Source: Setaria digitata
Taxonomy: Eukaryota > Nematoda > Chromadorea > Rhabditida > Setariidae
Assembly (NCBI GenBank): GCA_003640385.1
Contig: RCAB01000129.1
Span: 79,600-143,599, forward strand
Direction: 5' to 3'
Length of the DNA: 64,000 nt
Shown: positions 1 through 11,633 of the stretch, piece after piece
Numbering within the stretch: position 1 is the first letter of the stretch
How the letters are laid out: the number at the start of each line of letters is the position of its first letter
Translations under genes and position numbers: made by a program
The notes under the pieces: model-generated
Databases searched by the model: none
The model's input: only the letters and a program-made list of their open reading frames with translations
Told to the model about the DNA's origin: nothing

Positions 1-422
1 TGAAATACTTATTCGCGTAGGAGACGTAAAAGACTCCGTCAACGTAATAGGTGGTAAATAAAATATATAAAAAAAATGCATGATAAAAATATAAAATGAA
101 GTGAACTTTCACCTTTCTAACTGAACTGAGAATTAAATAAATCTATTTGTTTTCAAAAATTATAATTCTTAGTACCATAAAGCAATGTGAAAAAGAGGAA
201 ATGGCACAAAAATTTGAATATTCACTAAAATTTAAATTTTTTTCCAGATCCAATAGCATTTATAAGAATAGTATCGGTCGTCAAATGCTTCAAGTAGGCT
301 TATTTGCGGTGCAACTTATCATCAATTATCTGCTCATGTTGATAGTTATGTCATATTCGGTTTGGTTTGGAATAGCTGTTGTACTGGGGATTACTACCGG
401 TTTTTATATTTTTAGTACATGA
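1..422 (+). CDS. CTR (SLC31) copper transporter, C-terminal part, cut by window start
   Basis: End of a CTR/SLC31-type copper transporter, a trimeric plasma-membrane or endosomal Cu(I) channel. The terminal exon is 248-422 (acceptor TTTTTTCCAG, stop TGA 420-422). It encodes two membrane helices. The first carries the Mx3M copper-selectivity motif (MLIVM); the second carries the GxxxG helix-packing motif (GITTG) and ends in FYIF just before the C-terminus. Both motifs are family hallmarks. The upstream exon is probably 1-16, encoding KYLFA after an L or M codon, with donor GTAGGA. It joins in phase 2 to position 248 and matches the LKY-type stretch after helix 1 in this family. An alternative donor at position 51 would put TGA in frame at the window start. 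The N-terminus and helix 1 lie outside the window. The cytosolic tail is only a few residues and lacks the HCH end of human CTR1. Confidence 0.85.
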
Positions 423-2975
423 TTGATTATCATTGTTCTGACTTTTAAATTACGTTTAAATTACATCATTCTTCATTTATTTGTTCACGTTATTAATATA
501 CTTTTTTTTAATAACAAAAATATTTTATTCACATTTCTAACATGCCTACACACTTTTACATTAGCATGATAATTCTGCTATAACATAATACCACTGTTAA
601 CATAATATGCATGATAATTCTAATATAATTCATATGCAGCAATCAAAAAGTTTTTTTTTTTTTCTTGGAATTCTTACTTAAGTTACCACATGAAAATTGC
701 ATGGAAGCAAGAAAGAAATACAAATTAAATTACAAAAATATTTATTGTAAAATTATCGAAATCTTACAAGTGAAGATACATAAAGATGTAATAGCTTATT
801 ATACTACAAGCATTTTCGAAAACTATCGGATATACTGTCTTTAGAGGAAGTGTAGAAAAAAATAATATAGCAATTAAAAGAACGAAATAACTGTTGATCT
901 ATGAAATTTATTTACAAATTCTACTTTTTTTTTTTTTTTAAAAGAAATTTATTTTGATTCCTAATTAAAAAATCATTCTCAAGCCAAATGCATGCATTAT
1001 TTGCATTTCAACTGCATCCATACTGTTTTTGCCATTTGCAAAATGGTAGTTCTTTTTTTTTTTTTTTTTATTTAGGATGAATAGATTGCTCATTTGAATT
1101 AGGTGCTTAAATTTCCACTTCTTCACTAAACATTTTGTTAGCGAGCAGTTGAATCTTTAACTATTAATTTAATTACGTTACCATTCTCTTCATTAATTGA
1201 TAATAGAAAAATGATGCAAAACGTTCAAATGGCTGCAAACGGATAAACTTAGAAATTATTGAAAATTAAGAGGATTAATAGAAATTTTGATGAAGATTTA
1301 TTTGTTTACTTATGATAGATTAATTATACATTAGAATGCATCACCTAATACTTTCATTACGGAGTGAATTTCCAAGGAGTGTTGAAATTTTTTACGTTGC
1401 CGTCAAATAAAAAAAAAAAAAAAAAGAGAAGATATAATTGATAAAACTTTTCAATCATAAGAAATCAGTCATTTTTAGATCAATTCGAGTATGAATAAAT
1501 ATTATGCATTATCACGACTAGCTGAACAAACAATTTATCACTGATTCAAAGCATCTATATGAATACAATAGGTTAATTTCAGGAAATTTATTTCCAGAAC
1601 TTGAAAGTGAAATTTATGTATATCTGCTATCTATCCTGTATGCTGTCCCCTCTGAATAGCTCCAGGCTTAAGTTTAATGCTTAAATTAATTACGGTGAAT
1701 TTGAATAAATCATAAATTAATCATAAATTGCTAACATATGACTCGTATCGTAATACATTACACTCACTCATCCAATCATCATTTATGATTCATCCATCAA
1801 TGATAGCAAATTTTTCCTTCCTTTCATCATTCCTATCATTTTTAACCAGTTCAGTTCTCCTCTCTTTTTTTTTTTTCCGATTTACTAATCAAGAAGAAAC
1901 GCTCAAATTTCCGTCCGCTAACGACTCATACGAGACAAGTCCTACCAGACAACTTCTTTTTGGCAGTGTAGCTAAAAAAAGAAAAAAAAAAAAAAAAAAA
2001 GAAAAAGAAGACGTCAAAGGCTACGTAACAATAAAAAGTAAGCATTAATTGTTATAACTTAGAATTCATAATTCTAAAAAATTGATCCTTCTTGCGTAAT
2101 TATAATGATTGAATAATCACTTATTTTGTATATTTTACAAACAGCAATTTGGTGAATTTTTTTTTTTTTTAGTTAAATGAGTTGCATTCAAATTTTTTTT
2201 TTTTTTTTTTAAATCAAACTGGATCTTATCAATTATCATTTCATAGCAATCTCGTAAGTTATATACTATAACTGATAATTAATTTCATAACGAAATAACT
2301 ATGCGAAATGCTTTAAACTGCCAATTATTTACGAATAAAAAATATCTCAAAAAATAGTATGCCATAAATAATAACTTTGAAATTATAATAAATATTTGAA
2401 AAGGACAAAAACTTTCACATGTAGAAAAACACACATAAATGAGGAAGAGAAAATGACAACATTTATTTAATGAAACAAAGTGCGACTATCGAGTTTAGCA
2501 GAGATTGAGAGAAGTGCAAAAAAAACACAGCTTAACTCTGATGTCTATAGTCTAGGCGTTGAAAAGAAAGAACGAGAAATAACAGTTCTTTTGCATATAT
2601 AGGGTGATAGTAGCAGACACGTAAGCACTTCGCCATTGGGCTGATAGCTATTTAGCGATTTTTTTTTTTGTGCGATCAGAATCTTTCCGGTTAATTAGTG
2701 CTCAGCAAAGTTTTTCTTTTTTTTTTTCTTTTTCGATGTACTTTTCGTAACATTCTCAATCTTTACCATCTATGTTAATGAACTATTTTGCTTATGATTT
2801 TCAGTCTCTTCCTCATTTTATTTGTTCTTTCAATCTATTCTAATGTAGTATTTTGCTAATGACTTTTGATTCCAACTCTTCATCCATTACCTGTCTATGT
2901 TTTTCTTTCACTCCATGCAAATACAGTATTTTCTGCAGATCTTCGCAAACAGATTTAGATTCTTATCAATCTTAT

Positions 2976-3029
<54 letters not shown>

Positions 3030-3477
3030 TTGTGCTCTTTTGCTGTCTTCTTTCATCGGATCAGCAGGAAGTTATCAATATTGAGGAGAATTGTTAAATT
3101 TGAAAAAGTATTTGATATTATTTACATCTTTTACATTTACATCGAAAAGTATTTTAAATATGATTAGCTGCTACTGTTAAATTAATGAATGAAACGGCTA
3201 TTAAGAAGATTCGTAGAGGAGAGAATATTTCTTCTCTAAAATCCACAAGTCCTTCACTTTTCTAGGATTATTAATATACTTAGTTCACACATATCATCAT
3301 AATTCTTCTAATGTGCCAGATATTGCGATGTAAACACTCCAATCTTCATTTTGTGCGAAATAATGGGGACTAAAATTAATTAATTTTAGTAAATGTTTTT
3401 CTTCAAGCATTGGATCAAAATTCAATTTTTTTCTTTTTTTTTTTTTAACCGTATTTATATATTTTATCAATTTACAG
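423..3477. other. Intergenic / possible 5' region of the TLC gene, low complexity
   Basis: AT-rich spacer between the copper transporter and the first recognised TLC exon. It holds many poly-T and poly-A runs, a lysine-rich spurious reading frame around 1728-2048, and a pure CT microsatellite at 2980-3025. The missing first exon(s) of the TLC gene must lie here or in the following intron. I could not identify an in-phase ATG exon. No RNA gene or transposon was recognised. Confidence 0.6.
2980..3025. repeat. (TC)n microsatellite
   Basis: About 23 uninterrupted TC dinucleotides followed by TGTC. It produces serine/leucine-only spurious peptides in two frames. It lies about 450 bp upstream of the first recognised exon of the TLC gene. 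Confidence 0.95.
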
Positions 3478-6400
3478 TGAATTGAAAAATGAATTAAAGG
3501 TGAGTATATATGAATTTATGGAAAAAGCTTGTGTCGTTTCCGTTTTATAGTAGCTGTTAGTAGTTTGTTTAATGCATAGCAGCTGTTTCAGAACAGATAG
3601 TTTTTGAATATTTCCAATAGTTGCCACCAAAGTTAGGAAGGAAGAGAAAGAGAGGATTATGAATGTATTTAATTCTCGAGCATATCATTTTCAACTATGT
3701 TATTAGAAATATAAGTAAATTAGTAAGCATGAATGAGCAATCTAAGTTAAGAAAATGTGATAATTAAGCATGATTCTTGCTGATTGTAGCATTGGTTGAT
3801 TTTTTGCGCATCTAATATATTTGCTTATTACCATAATTAGATATTAGCGAACCAACAAATTAAATTATTCGTAGTTTTCGTTTTTCCTTTTCATTATTTT
3901 TACTTCAGTTCGGTTGCTCGAAAGCCGACAAGAACATCGAAGTGTAACATTTGCTCGGCTTGTGGGTAATTATTGGGTATGGCAAGTGAGTTTGTGGATT
4001 GGGACTGGAAAAAGCTTGGTATTAGTTGTTCACAGGTAAAAAAATAATTTTATTCGCTAATTAATTCAATTGCAAGAAGCGATTCAACTTCCTAAATGAA
4101 GGATTCAGTTTTCAAGTAATTCCATGCTTAATCCATACTTTATTTTATCTCTTAATAGAATTTTTGCGCGAACCCAACATAATGAGAAATAATTATTCCT
4201 TGCCAAGAAACAATTCAAAAATTAACCAACCCAAATAATTTACCAATACCTAAAGAGGTATTTCTTTAGGTGCTATTATCGTTTTTGTGCTTTCGTTTCT
4301 CGCAATTTATTGTTCGGTGGTACTTGTTTGGAACGTGTACCTTCAAAAGATTCTCTTACTTTGGATGGGGTAAAAGTAGCAATCATTCAAGTGCTCTTGT
4401 GGATGTTCGTAGCAGCCAGTCATTATTGGTGGGTTTAAGTATTTAAATTATTTTCGCATTTCTCCACGTTAGTATCTGCATATATTAGTAATATGTATTG
4501 AAGTGCTCGTCAATAACGTGAAATCTGGTTATTTTGTTTTCTCATCACTTCCCAGATTTCACAGCACTGCTGTTCATTTCATTTCTTGATGTCAAACTGT
4601 ATTAGTAGCATTTATTGGCTTGAAGCCCAGTTATTTCACATACAAGGGAAAAGTTTTGCATCCTCAGTTAATAATATTTACTGAGTTACAGGTTACACCT
4701 CCAAATAGACGCTGGAGGATAAGTAATGAAGCTGTTTCATTAGGTCATTCAGTAGTTTCTGGTTTTTGGGCACTGTATGCGATTATTGTTTATCCGAAAT
4801 TAATAGAAGACATGGTGAATTATACAAACACTATGGCTCATTATGTAGTAAGTTTTTTTCTATTTCTTTGGAAATTAACATGAAAGATCTCCTAGTATGT
4901 TTTTGGTTCCGTTTTCCTGCTTATGGTCCTTTCTTCATAGTAGAGATTATGATAAATAATAATAAAAGAGAGAAAAGTGCAAATAAAATTCAAATTTGGG
5001 AAATGAGACGATGGAAAAACAGATTACTAAGGAAGGGATTCAAACTGAATTCAACATTCCTTTTTCATTCCCAGACTTGTTTGGTTATGCCGAGTATCGG
5101 GCAGAGATAAAAAATGATGAAAGAATGAGCGAAGCTAAAATGATAAAAATTGAAAGATTGTTACGTTTCACATTTCTTTGATAAAAATAAGGGTGCTGTT
5201 TGTAGTAACTATGAAAATAAAACCAGTTTTTAACTTGAAAACCCGCTGTTTTTATTTATTAAGAGAGTAGATAGACCGGTTTTAATTTGGAGACCTTAGG
5301 GAAATCATTTTCGAGCGATTTCGTGAACAAAACTACAGTTAACGCAAATAAATGTTTTTTTTTTAGTAATATATTCATTATAGCTGATTATGTCAACTGG
5401 TTATCTGTTGCATGACCTTGCTGATTTGCTTATCAATGAGCAGTCACTACGAATCATCGAACTTCTCTTTCATCATATCGTCGTTCTGATAGCGTTTGGT
5501 ACTAACTATGCAACGAATAAGTTTTTAGGTATTCTAGCTGTATTTTTAAAACGTAGTTGCTTTTTTGTTTCAATATTTGGCATTAGGTTACAATTAAACT
5601 TACAGAATACAAATTATTTGTTTTGTTACCTTTTTTTCTTTCTCTCTTTCTTCCTCTCGAAGAAGTGAATAGTGGAGAAGAAATTCTTTCTCCTATGTCA
5701 TTGTTCAAATTGACTCAATTATATTTCAGGAGTAGTTGTTTGTGGACTTCTTATGGAACTTAACAGCATTTTCCTTCATTCACGTTCCATGCTGAATCTT
5801 TATCGAGTTGATAAGTCTTCGACGCCTTTTCGCATTATTGCACTGCTGAATATTGTTACATTTATCATATTTCGTGTGGCTGTTAGCATTTATTTGTTAT
5901 ATTGGCAAATTACTACAGCCTGGAGAATGGTGTGGTATTTGACACTCGTGACATTTGTTGTCATCGTTTCACTTGCCATTACCAATATCGTCCTTCTCTA
6001 TAGGTAAGTTTTTTTGTAAATATGAATAATTGAAGTATCACTAACCCACTGAATATTGTGCTTGCGGAAAAGTGTTAAAGAATGGATTTTCTGTTTCGAA
6101 CTATAATTAATTTCAAATTTTTCTGACATAAAGTCCGCTCTCTCAAACATTCGTTCCTTGAAAGACTAGCTTAAGAGTATCTTTTCACAACCTCCAGAAT
6201 CTGCAAAGCATCGCATCTGCTGAGTAGATGTCTATTGTGATTGGTGATTTGAAACTGTGTTAAGAAATGATTCTGTATTAAGGCATCTCATTTCTGTCGA
6301 AGATAGCTTTGTTTATTTAATGGAATTTTTTTTAAGATAAACTTCAAGCGATATTGAAAATTTCCAGGGTTTTGGCTGCCGATGGATTGTTAGGTAAAAA

Positions 6401-6506
6401 ACGACAGCGTGCTACAACTGGACGAGCGTCAGAAGTTGTGGCACGAACTGGGGAAGTAAGTGAAAATCAGCTTCCTGATGAGGATGAGATTGAAGTTATT
6501 GCTTGA
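3478..6506 (+). CDS. TLC-domain membrane protein, TLCD1/2 (FLD-1)-like; 5' end missing
   Basis: Multi-pass membrane protein of the TRAM-LAG1-CLN8 superfamily, closest by eye to TLCD1/2 (calfacilitin; FLD-1 in C. elegans), proteins that limit membrane fluidity. Phase-consistent exons: 3478-3503, 3909-4035, 4270-4432, 4692-4847, 5384-5528, 5730-6003, 6368-6506. Family marks are RWRISNEAVSLGHSVVSG after helix 1, the GYLLHDLADL segment, the HH pair in FHHIVV, MELNSIFLHSR, and a hydrophilic acidic tail ending DEDEIEVIA. The first three exons are the weak part. They read ELKNEL..., then GNYWVWQ, then a helix ending FVAASHYWW, which makes an N-terminal extension absent from vertebrate TLCD1. No start codon is visible upstream in phase. 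An alternative model starts at ATG 3979 with exons 3979-4035 and 4270-4428, and also reaches 4692 in phase. The TLC core (4692-6506) is secure; the amino end is not. Confidence 0.8.
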
Positions 6507-8897
6507 GGAAAATGTTTGGTTTTCTTGCATATTTGAGTTATTTGAGCTGCTTATTGCTTTTTATGAATTGACAACCTTTATCCACTTTTCAAGCAATGCC
6601 TTATTTTGGTGATTGCTAGGGTTGAACTCTAGCAAATTTTTTCAATGGTTAATGTAATTTTTTAATATCATTTATTTTGGATTGTCTTGATGTTTTAAAC
6701 CATCCTTCTTGAGCCCTAAGTTGGATCTTAATACTGCGTGATTTAGAACTTTAAATTGAAAAAAATTCAGTTAGAAGAGTTATTTCTTGGAAGTCCTAAT
6801 CATTTACGAAATATTGTGCAGGTTGAAATAAGGTATAATTTCCAAAAAGTCACAAAATTTCTGGCGAAATTCTTTATCCTACGACAGAACTGCTGTTTGT
6901 GTGACTATATCGAATTCAGGAAGGTAAGGTCGACTTCTCAATTTTTAGGTAAGGATTTTTCAGTTCTTATTTTCTCAATAATTCCATTCTCCCTTATGGA
7001 TTAGTTTGCAAAAGTAGAATGCTGGGAAGGAAATAAGCAAGGAGAAAAGTTATGAAGGTTCATGCGAAGAAAGTGAAAGGACATCACTTTCATTTAATCC
7101 CATTAGTGGATATTATGAGAGAATAGAATATTCATTTACTAGGGGTATCATATTTCTTACCGTTCTTATTACCATTATTAGATCTAAATGTTGAAGCGGA
7201 GAAATGGCTATTAGGATAGATGAGACATACTGTCGTTCTTTGCAGATCTACGCTTATTTGTTCAGATTTGTTAGGCAATAACATTATTGTTATGTTTACT
7301 CGGTACCAAAGTAATGCACATGATTTCTATGCTTTTATTGTGCAATTCCCCTCAATTTATTCTCCTCTGGCAGATCTTCGTTTTTTTTTTTCTTTTTCTT
7401 TGTATGCTTTAATAATGATTAGCTTCGATTCTGTAAAGCCGAAATTATATGGTAAAATTGGCTGATTATCCGAAGTTATCTGAAAGGTATTAAAACTTTT
7501 CTATATTATGTACCTTTTATTATTATAGTGATGTTCATTCATGTTATTTTTTTTTTCTTTTTTTGTTTTTTAAACTGTTCTTTTTCTTGGTGAAAGTGTT
7601 TGGTGATAATTCCCTGTTTCATACTGATATTATTATTCGAAACCATCTTCCATTTTTTTTTCTCTCCGCACTCTTTTTTTTTTTTTTTTTTTCTGCAAAT
7701 TAAGAATCCCGCAATTTGCTTTATTGTTTTAGTTCAGAATTTGGTATAGCTTGGGCATTTTCTCTTGGTCATGAACTGCCATATCATTTGAGTTTAGTTT
7801 GAAAAAGGATAGGATAAAAATACAGATGCTGTGAAGGCCATTTTGACATTTTTGAATACTTTGTGGTGTTTTAACCAGATGAGAACTGAGTATACTATTA
7901 AAATTTCTAAAATTTCTCAAATTATTATTGGAGAGATCAGTTGAACCAAAAATGATAGAAGTAAAATACAAAAGACTGCCATGAACCTTTGAGAAGCAGT
8001 ATTGTCCATTCATTTTGTTGAATTTAACTAGTCGGTGATAGGTAAGATTTTTAATTTCATAAAAAGCCGTCTCCGTACTCCTCTATAATCAGTTAAAAAA
8101 GGTACTGCAAGCTGTCAGGTAAATCGTTACTTTATATCTTGCAATCACTGATGCAATAATATGTAAGCTTAATTTCAAATAATACAGCAGTGCTTCTTAT
8201 TTTGTGATGAAAATAACTGTGAAAAAAAAATGTAAAGTCCCATATTTGCATTATATTCATTCTTTCAAAGTCGTTACTTCTCCTCACTTTTCAAGATTTT
8301 ATTTGTTATGTTGGCCATGCTTTCTTGCCGCTCCTTTTTTTTTTTTTTTTTTTTTATGATATTCGAAACCTTTTATATTGGAATCTTCGTATTTCTTACC
8401 CCGAAATATACCAGAAAATGTTCACGTCATTTTGGACATCGTCCATTACAACCATATACTTACTCAATACGGCATATTTTTCGAGATAACTTTGTGAAGG
8501 GCTTACTCATTAAAAATATAACCATATCAAACTAATACTGGCGGGACCATCAGTAATCTAAAAATTTAATGGTTGGTACAAATGAGATTCGTCAATAAGA
8601 TGAAAACTACATTCAAATTAAATTTGAAGTGGTTGTTTACAAATGAATCAATGGATTTTTACATGTTTTCCCCCAAAACATTTTAACATAAGTACTAAAA
8701 AGCTAAATATACAAACGTATATAGCAAGCTTCTTGACAGATTCACGATTTAATTAATCTTCCACTTATATACAAAGAAAAAAACCAAAAAACAACCGTAT
8801 TTTAGAGCGCAAAAATTGTCTAAACCTAAATATCAAGTATGTGATATCTTAATTCTCGGGAAATTTCAGAATAAAAGGAAGGATACAGAAGACAACT
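6507..8897. other. Intergenic, TLC gene to cox-5B
   Basis: The 3' ends of the plus-strand TLC gene and the minus-strand cox-5B converge on this spacer. It contains poly-T runs near 7543-7692 and 8334-8354. A 94-codon minus-strand frame (7729-8013) contains one leucine-rich-repeat-like stretch, DLSNNNLRNF, but no flanking exons could be joined to it. I make no gene call. Confidence 0.5.
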
Positions 8898-10075
8898 TCA
8901 CACATGATCCGCTCCTTCTTGATCAATAAGTTTAAACCAATGACCACAACGGCAGCGCTGCGGTTCACCTTCGTGTAAAATGAACAGCACTGGGAAGGTT
9001 GTATCTGGTTCACCTACAAGCCAATAAAAGTATTCCATGCAGAAAACTGCCAATGTATTGTAGATCTTCCAAAGAAAGGAAAAACGACTTTGTATACCCA
9101 TTCTTGATTCTAGGTTCTGTCCCAGCAGTATCCCTTCGCTATAATGAATTTTACCAAAGCACTCAATTCCCGACAATAAATTGATTTTAACTTTGAAACA
9201 GAAAAACAAACTAACAGAAGCAAGCTAAGAGACGATAATCCAGATCCGAAGGGACCAGATTTGGTTTTTCTGCTGATGAATTTTCTAATTTGTAGTAAAC
9301 TTTCGTCTCATAACGCTAAAAAAAAATACCCGCTTTAATATCACTTAAATCACCGGAATCTCCAGCAAAATAATTTGAAGGTTTAAATAAATGGGATGCG
9401 GTCCTTTTTAATCTCTTCAACAACTTTTAGTCTACGCTACTCTTCCATATGGTATGCAAAAGTGAAATAGGTATGGTATGCAAGTGAAGTGGGTCACTAA
9501 CATCATCTCCAGCAAGAGTAGCCACAAGCTGTCTTCTTGTCATTGATTCTTCATGTGCTTGTAACGGATCCGTGTCTATAAATAACACAAAATCAATCAA
9601 TCCTAATCAAATATATGACAACAAACGTGAAAATGACTTTCTTGAATTTTCCAGAGTTTACATAATTTTGATAAAGAAAGAAGTGTGAATAAGATACCGA
9701 CAAAAAAAAATGTACTGCTTGATTTGACAGTCAGCTACTGAAATACATGCTAAATGTGATGTAAGACTTAAAATCTCGGACGACATTATCTCTACATCCT
9801 AACCTCAACGAAGAGCAAAAAATGGAAAATTTAAATAGTTTCAGAAGAAAGGCCTAATTAATTAAATCAATCGAACGAGATGATCAATTTCTTGCAAATA
9901 ATTTGAAGATTCTTACAATAAAACCTTTTATAGTTTAAATCTTACAGTCGCCATAGTCTTCAGGTGAAGCAACTTTTGCATAGGGACGGCTTAAAAACAT
10001 TGCTACATTGCCACGGCATGCTGTCGTATTACGTGTCAAACTGGTGAATAGTTTGCGTGCAAACAGCTGGGCCAT
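8898..10075 (-). CDS. cox-5B: Cytochrome c oxidase subunit 5B (Vb), complete, four exons
   Basis: Nuclear-encoded, zinc-binding subunit of mitochondrial complex IV, on the matrix side. Exons (minus): 10075-9946, 9575-9502, 9315-9216, 9013-8898. All phases join (1, 0, 1) and give 139 aa. The N-terminus, MAQLFARKLFTSL, is rich in R/T/S with no early acid, as expected of a mitochondrial presequence. The mature part has the family motif KPNLVPS, the first cysteine pair ACFC just before a splice (TG|T split codon), and then EGEPQRCRCGHWFKL. The second cysteine pair is CxC, as in insect and nematode COX5B, not the vertebrate CxxC. Residues C-F-C and C-R-C are the likely zinc ligands. The gene is head-to-head with nicalin, 1.56 kb apart, and a 29-bp tandem repeat lies about 210 bp upstream of its ATG. 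The family call is firm; exon 3 is placed by phase and the KPNLVPS motif. Confidence 0.93.
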
Positions 10076-10286
10076 TTCTTGGTACTATCGCTGTGAATGA
10101 TACGTTCCTGTTAAAAATGCTGCAAAAAAAAGAACTCAGTAGAAGATCCATTCAATAAATTTGCAATAAAATTTACCGCGAAGAAAACAATTTAATAAAA
10201 AAAAAAAAACAACCGCTAATCTATTAATATGCAAACTAATCTAATTCATCATTTATTCTTATAACAGCTTAATGTGCTAGTATGTT

Positions 10287-10431
10287 TAGCTTGTTCACAA
10301 AATTACTAAGAGAGCTAGCTTGTTCACAAAATTACTAAGAGAGCTAGCTTGTTCACACAATTACTAATAAAGGTAGCTTGTTCACAGAGTTACTAAGAGA
10401 GCTAGCTTGTTCATTAAATTGCTAAGAAAGC
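10287..10431. repeat. 29-bp tandem repeat, five copies
   Basis: Five head-to-tail copies of a unit beginning TAGCTTGTTCACAAAATTAC and continuing to TAAGAGAGC. Copies 1 and 2 are almost identical; copies 3-5 carry substitutions (for example CACACAATT, ACTAATAAAGG, ATTAAATTGC). The array starts about 210 bp upstream of the cox-5B ATG, so it may overlap that promoter. Confidence 0.9.
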
Positions 10432-11621
10432 ACAAGATTATAAGACTTGTCTCGCGATGCGCTAATCTAGTCCACACATTTTAACATGCGGTGAAATCTA
10501 GGTCAAATGGTTGTCAATGACGAAGCTATCCATATGTTAGTAAAGTAAGAAATAAGGGAAGTGTTCGAAACATGGAATGCACGAAGACACAGTAAGCCAT
10601 CCATACCGTGTTGCACGACCGGAAACTGCAACCGGAAAGCAGCTGTCGCCAACACTCACATAAGTTGGATGACTTTCTGAGACTAAAACTTCCTCTTTAG
10701 CAAGCTATTTTGTTATGCTCATCTTACCTGCTTGTCAAAAAATTACAAATATTTTTTTTAATAGCTTTTCTTTTTCATCTCTTTCTTTATATGTTTGTTT
10801 AACTCAAATAGCAACTTGACACTTTTGTGTCGAGGAACGAAATGCGATATGCTTATGGGTTGATTGTGCTTTTTTTTTTTTTTTTTTGTCCTTAATATCG
10901 TCATCTATTTTGAGTGGATTTGTCATTTGTGTTACGGTAGGGTTTTTTTTTTTTTCAAAGAAAAAATGTAGTTGGGATTACGGTGATGATGACTGAGTCT
11001 TAGAACAGGACCTTCCTAATATTTGTGATCGGCTAAGAGTTTCTGCTCGCAAAACATTCCAACTGTCATACTATACCTGAACATTATCTGCACTACTAAA
11101 TTAAAGTCTTTTTCATTGCATCACTGTTGACTACTGTCTTTCCTCTACTGTTCAGGAATTCTTTTTTCCCCTCATAGCACATCCTTCGCGATGTTTTCAG
11201 TATTTCACTCTTTGTTGTTACAGTAGAAATCTTAGTTATAATTTTTGCTGCTACAGTAATTTGCAAAGATATCAGCTACAGTTCGCTTTGTGCTTTTTTG
11301 CTTTCCTTTCTAAACTTTTTGTAGATGCAGCTATTGGACTGTGCCGCAGGTATCTGTAGGATAGCAAAGAAGCATTAGCTGAACATAAGTATCTTATGAT
11401 ACCATAGAAAATTGGAATGGAAAGGGAATGTTTTCGGTTGATATCATATTTATCCATGGAATATTAAAACTAAATTTTATTGCAGATTTTCATAAAACAT
11501 AAAATTCTTGGAGCTGTTCTCTATTTCAAAATGCATACAAATGCCATTCCTCCTTTCTTCGAAGTAAAAAAAAAAAAGAGGCTTTGTGCATTCAAATGAT
11601 GCGAAATGAAATCTGATAAAT

Positions 11622-11633
11622 TTTATAGGAATA
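11622..11633 (+). other. Candidate trans-splice (SL) or 5' UTR acceptor for nicalin
   Basis: TTTTATAG followed by GAATA sits directly before the nicalin ATG at 11634. A 3' splice site 5 nt upstream of a start codon is typical of spliced-leader addition in nematodes. This is inference; no transcript evidence is available. Confidence 0.4.

Larger units (their letters stand above)
10076..11633. other. Divergent intergenic region between cox-5B and nicalin
   Basis: Shared upstream region of two oppositely oriented housekeeping genes. It holds a 29-bp tandem repeat (10287-10431) and poly-T runs near 10870 and 10943. No TATA box or other promoter motif could be assigned with confidence. Confidence 0.6.

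Noticed and set aside
1..50. Reading the window start as an Arg-rich exon (RRRRKRLRQR) ending at position 50
   Set aside because: That frame has TGA at positions 1-3; the donor at 17 gives KYLFA, which fits CTR proteins and keeps phase with 248.
1728..2048. 106-codon plus-strand frame with a lysine-rich end
   Set aside because: Low-complexity S/F/K composition driven by T- and A-runs; no family motif.
2853..3167. Two overlapping frames over the CT microsatellite
   Set aside because: Leu/Ser repetition is the translated dinucleotide repeat.
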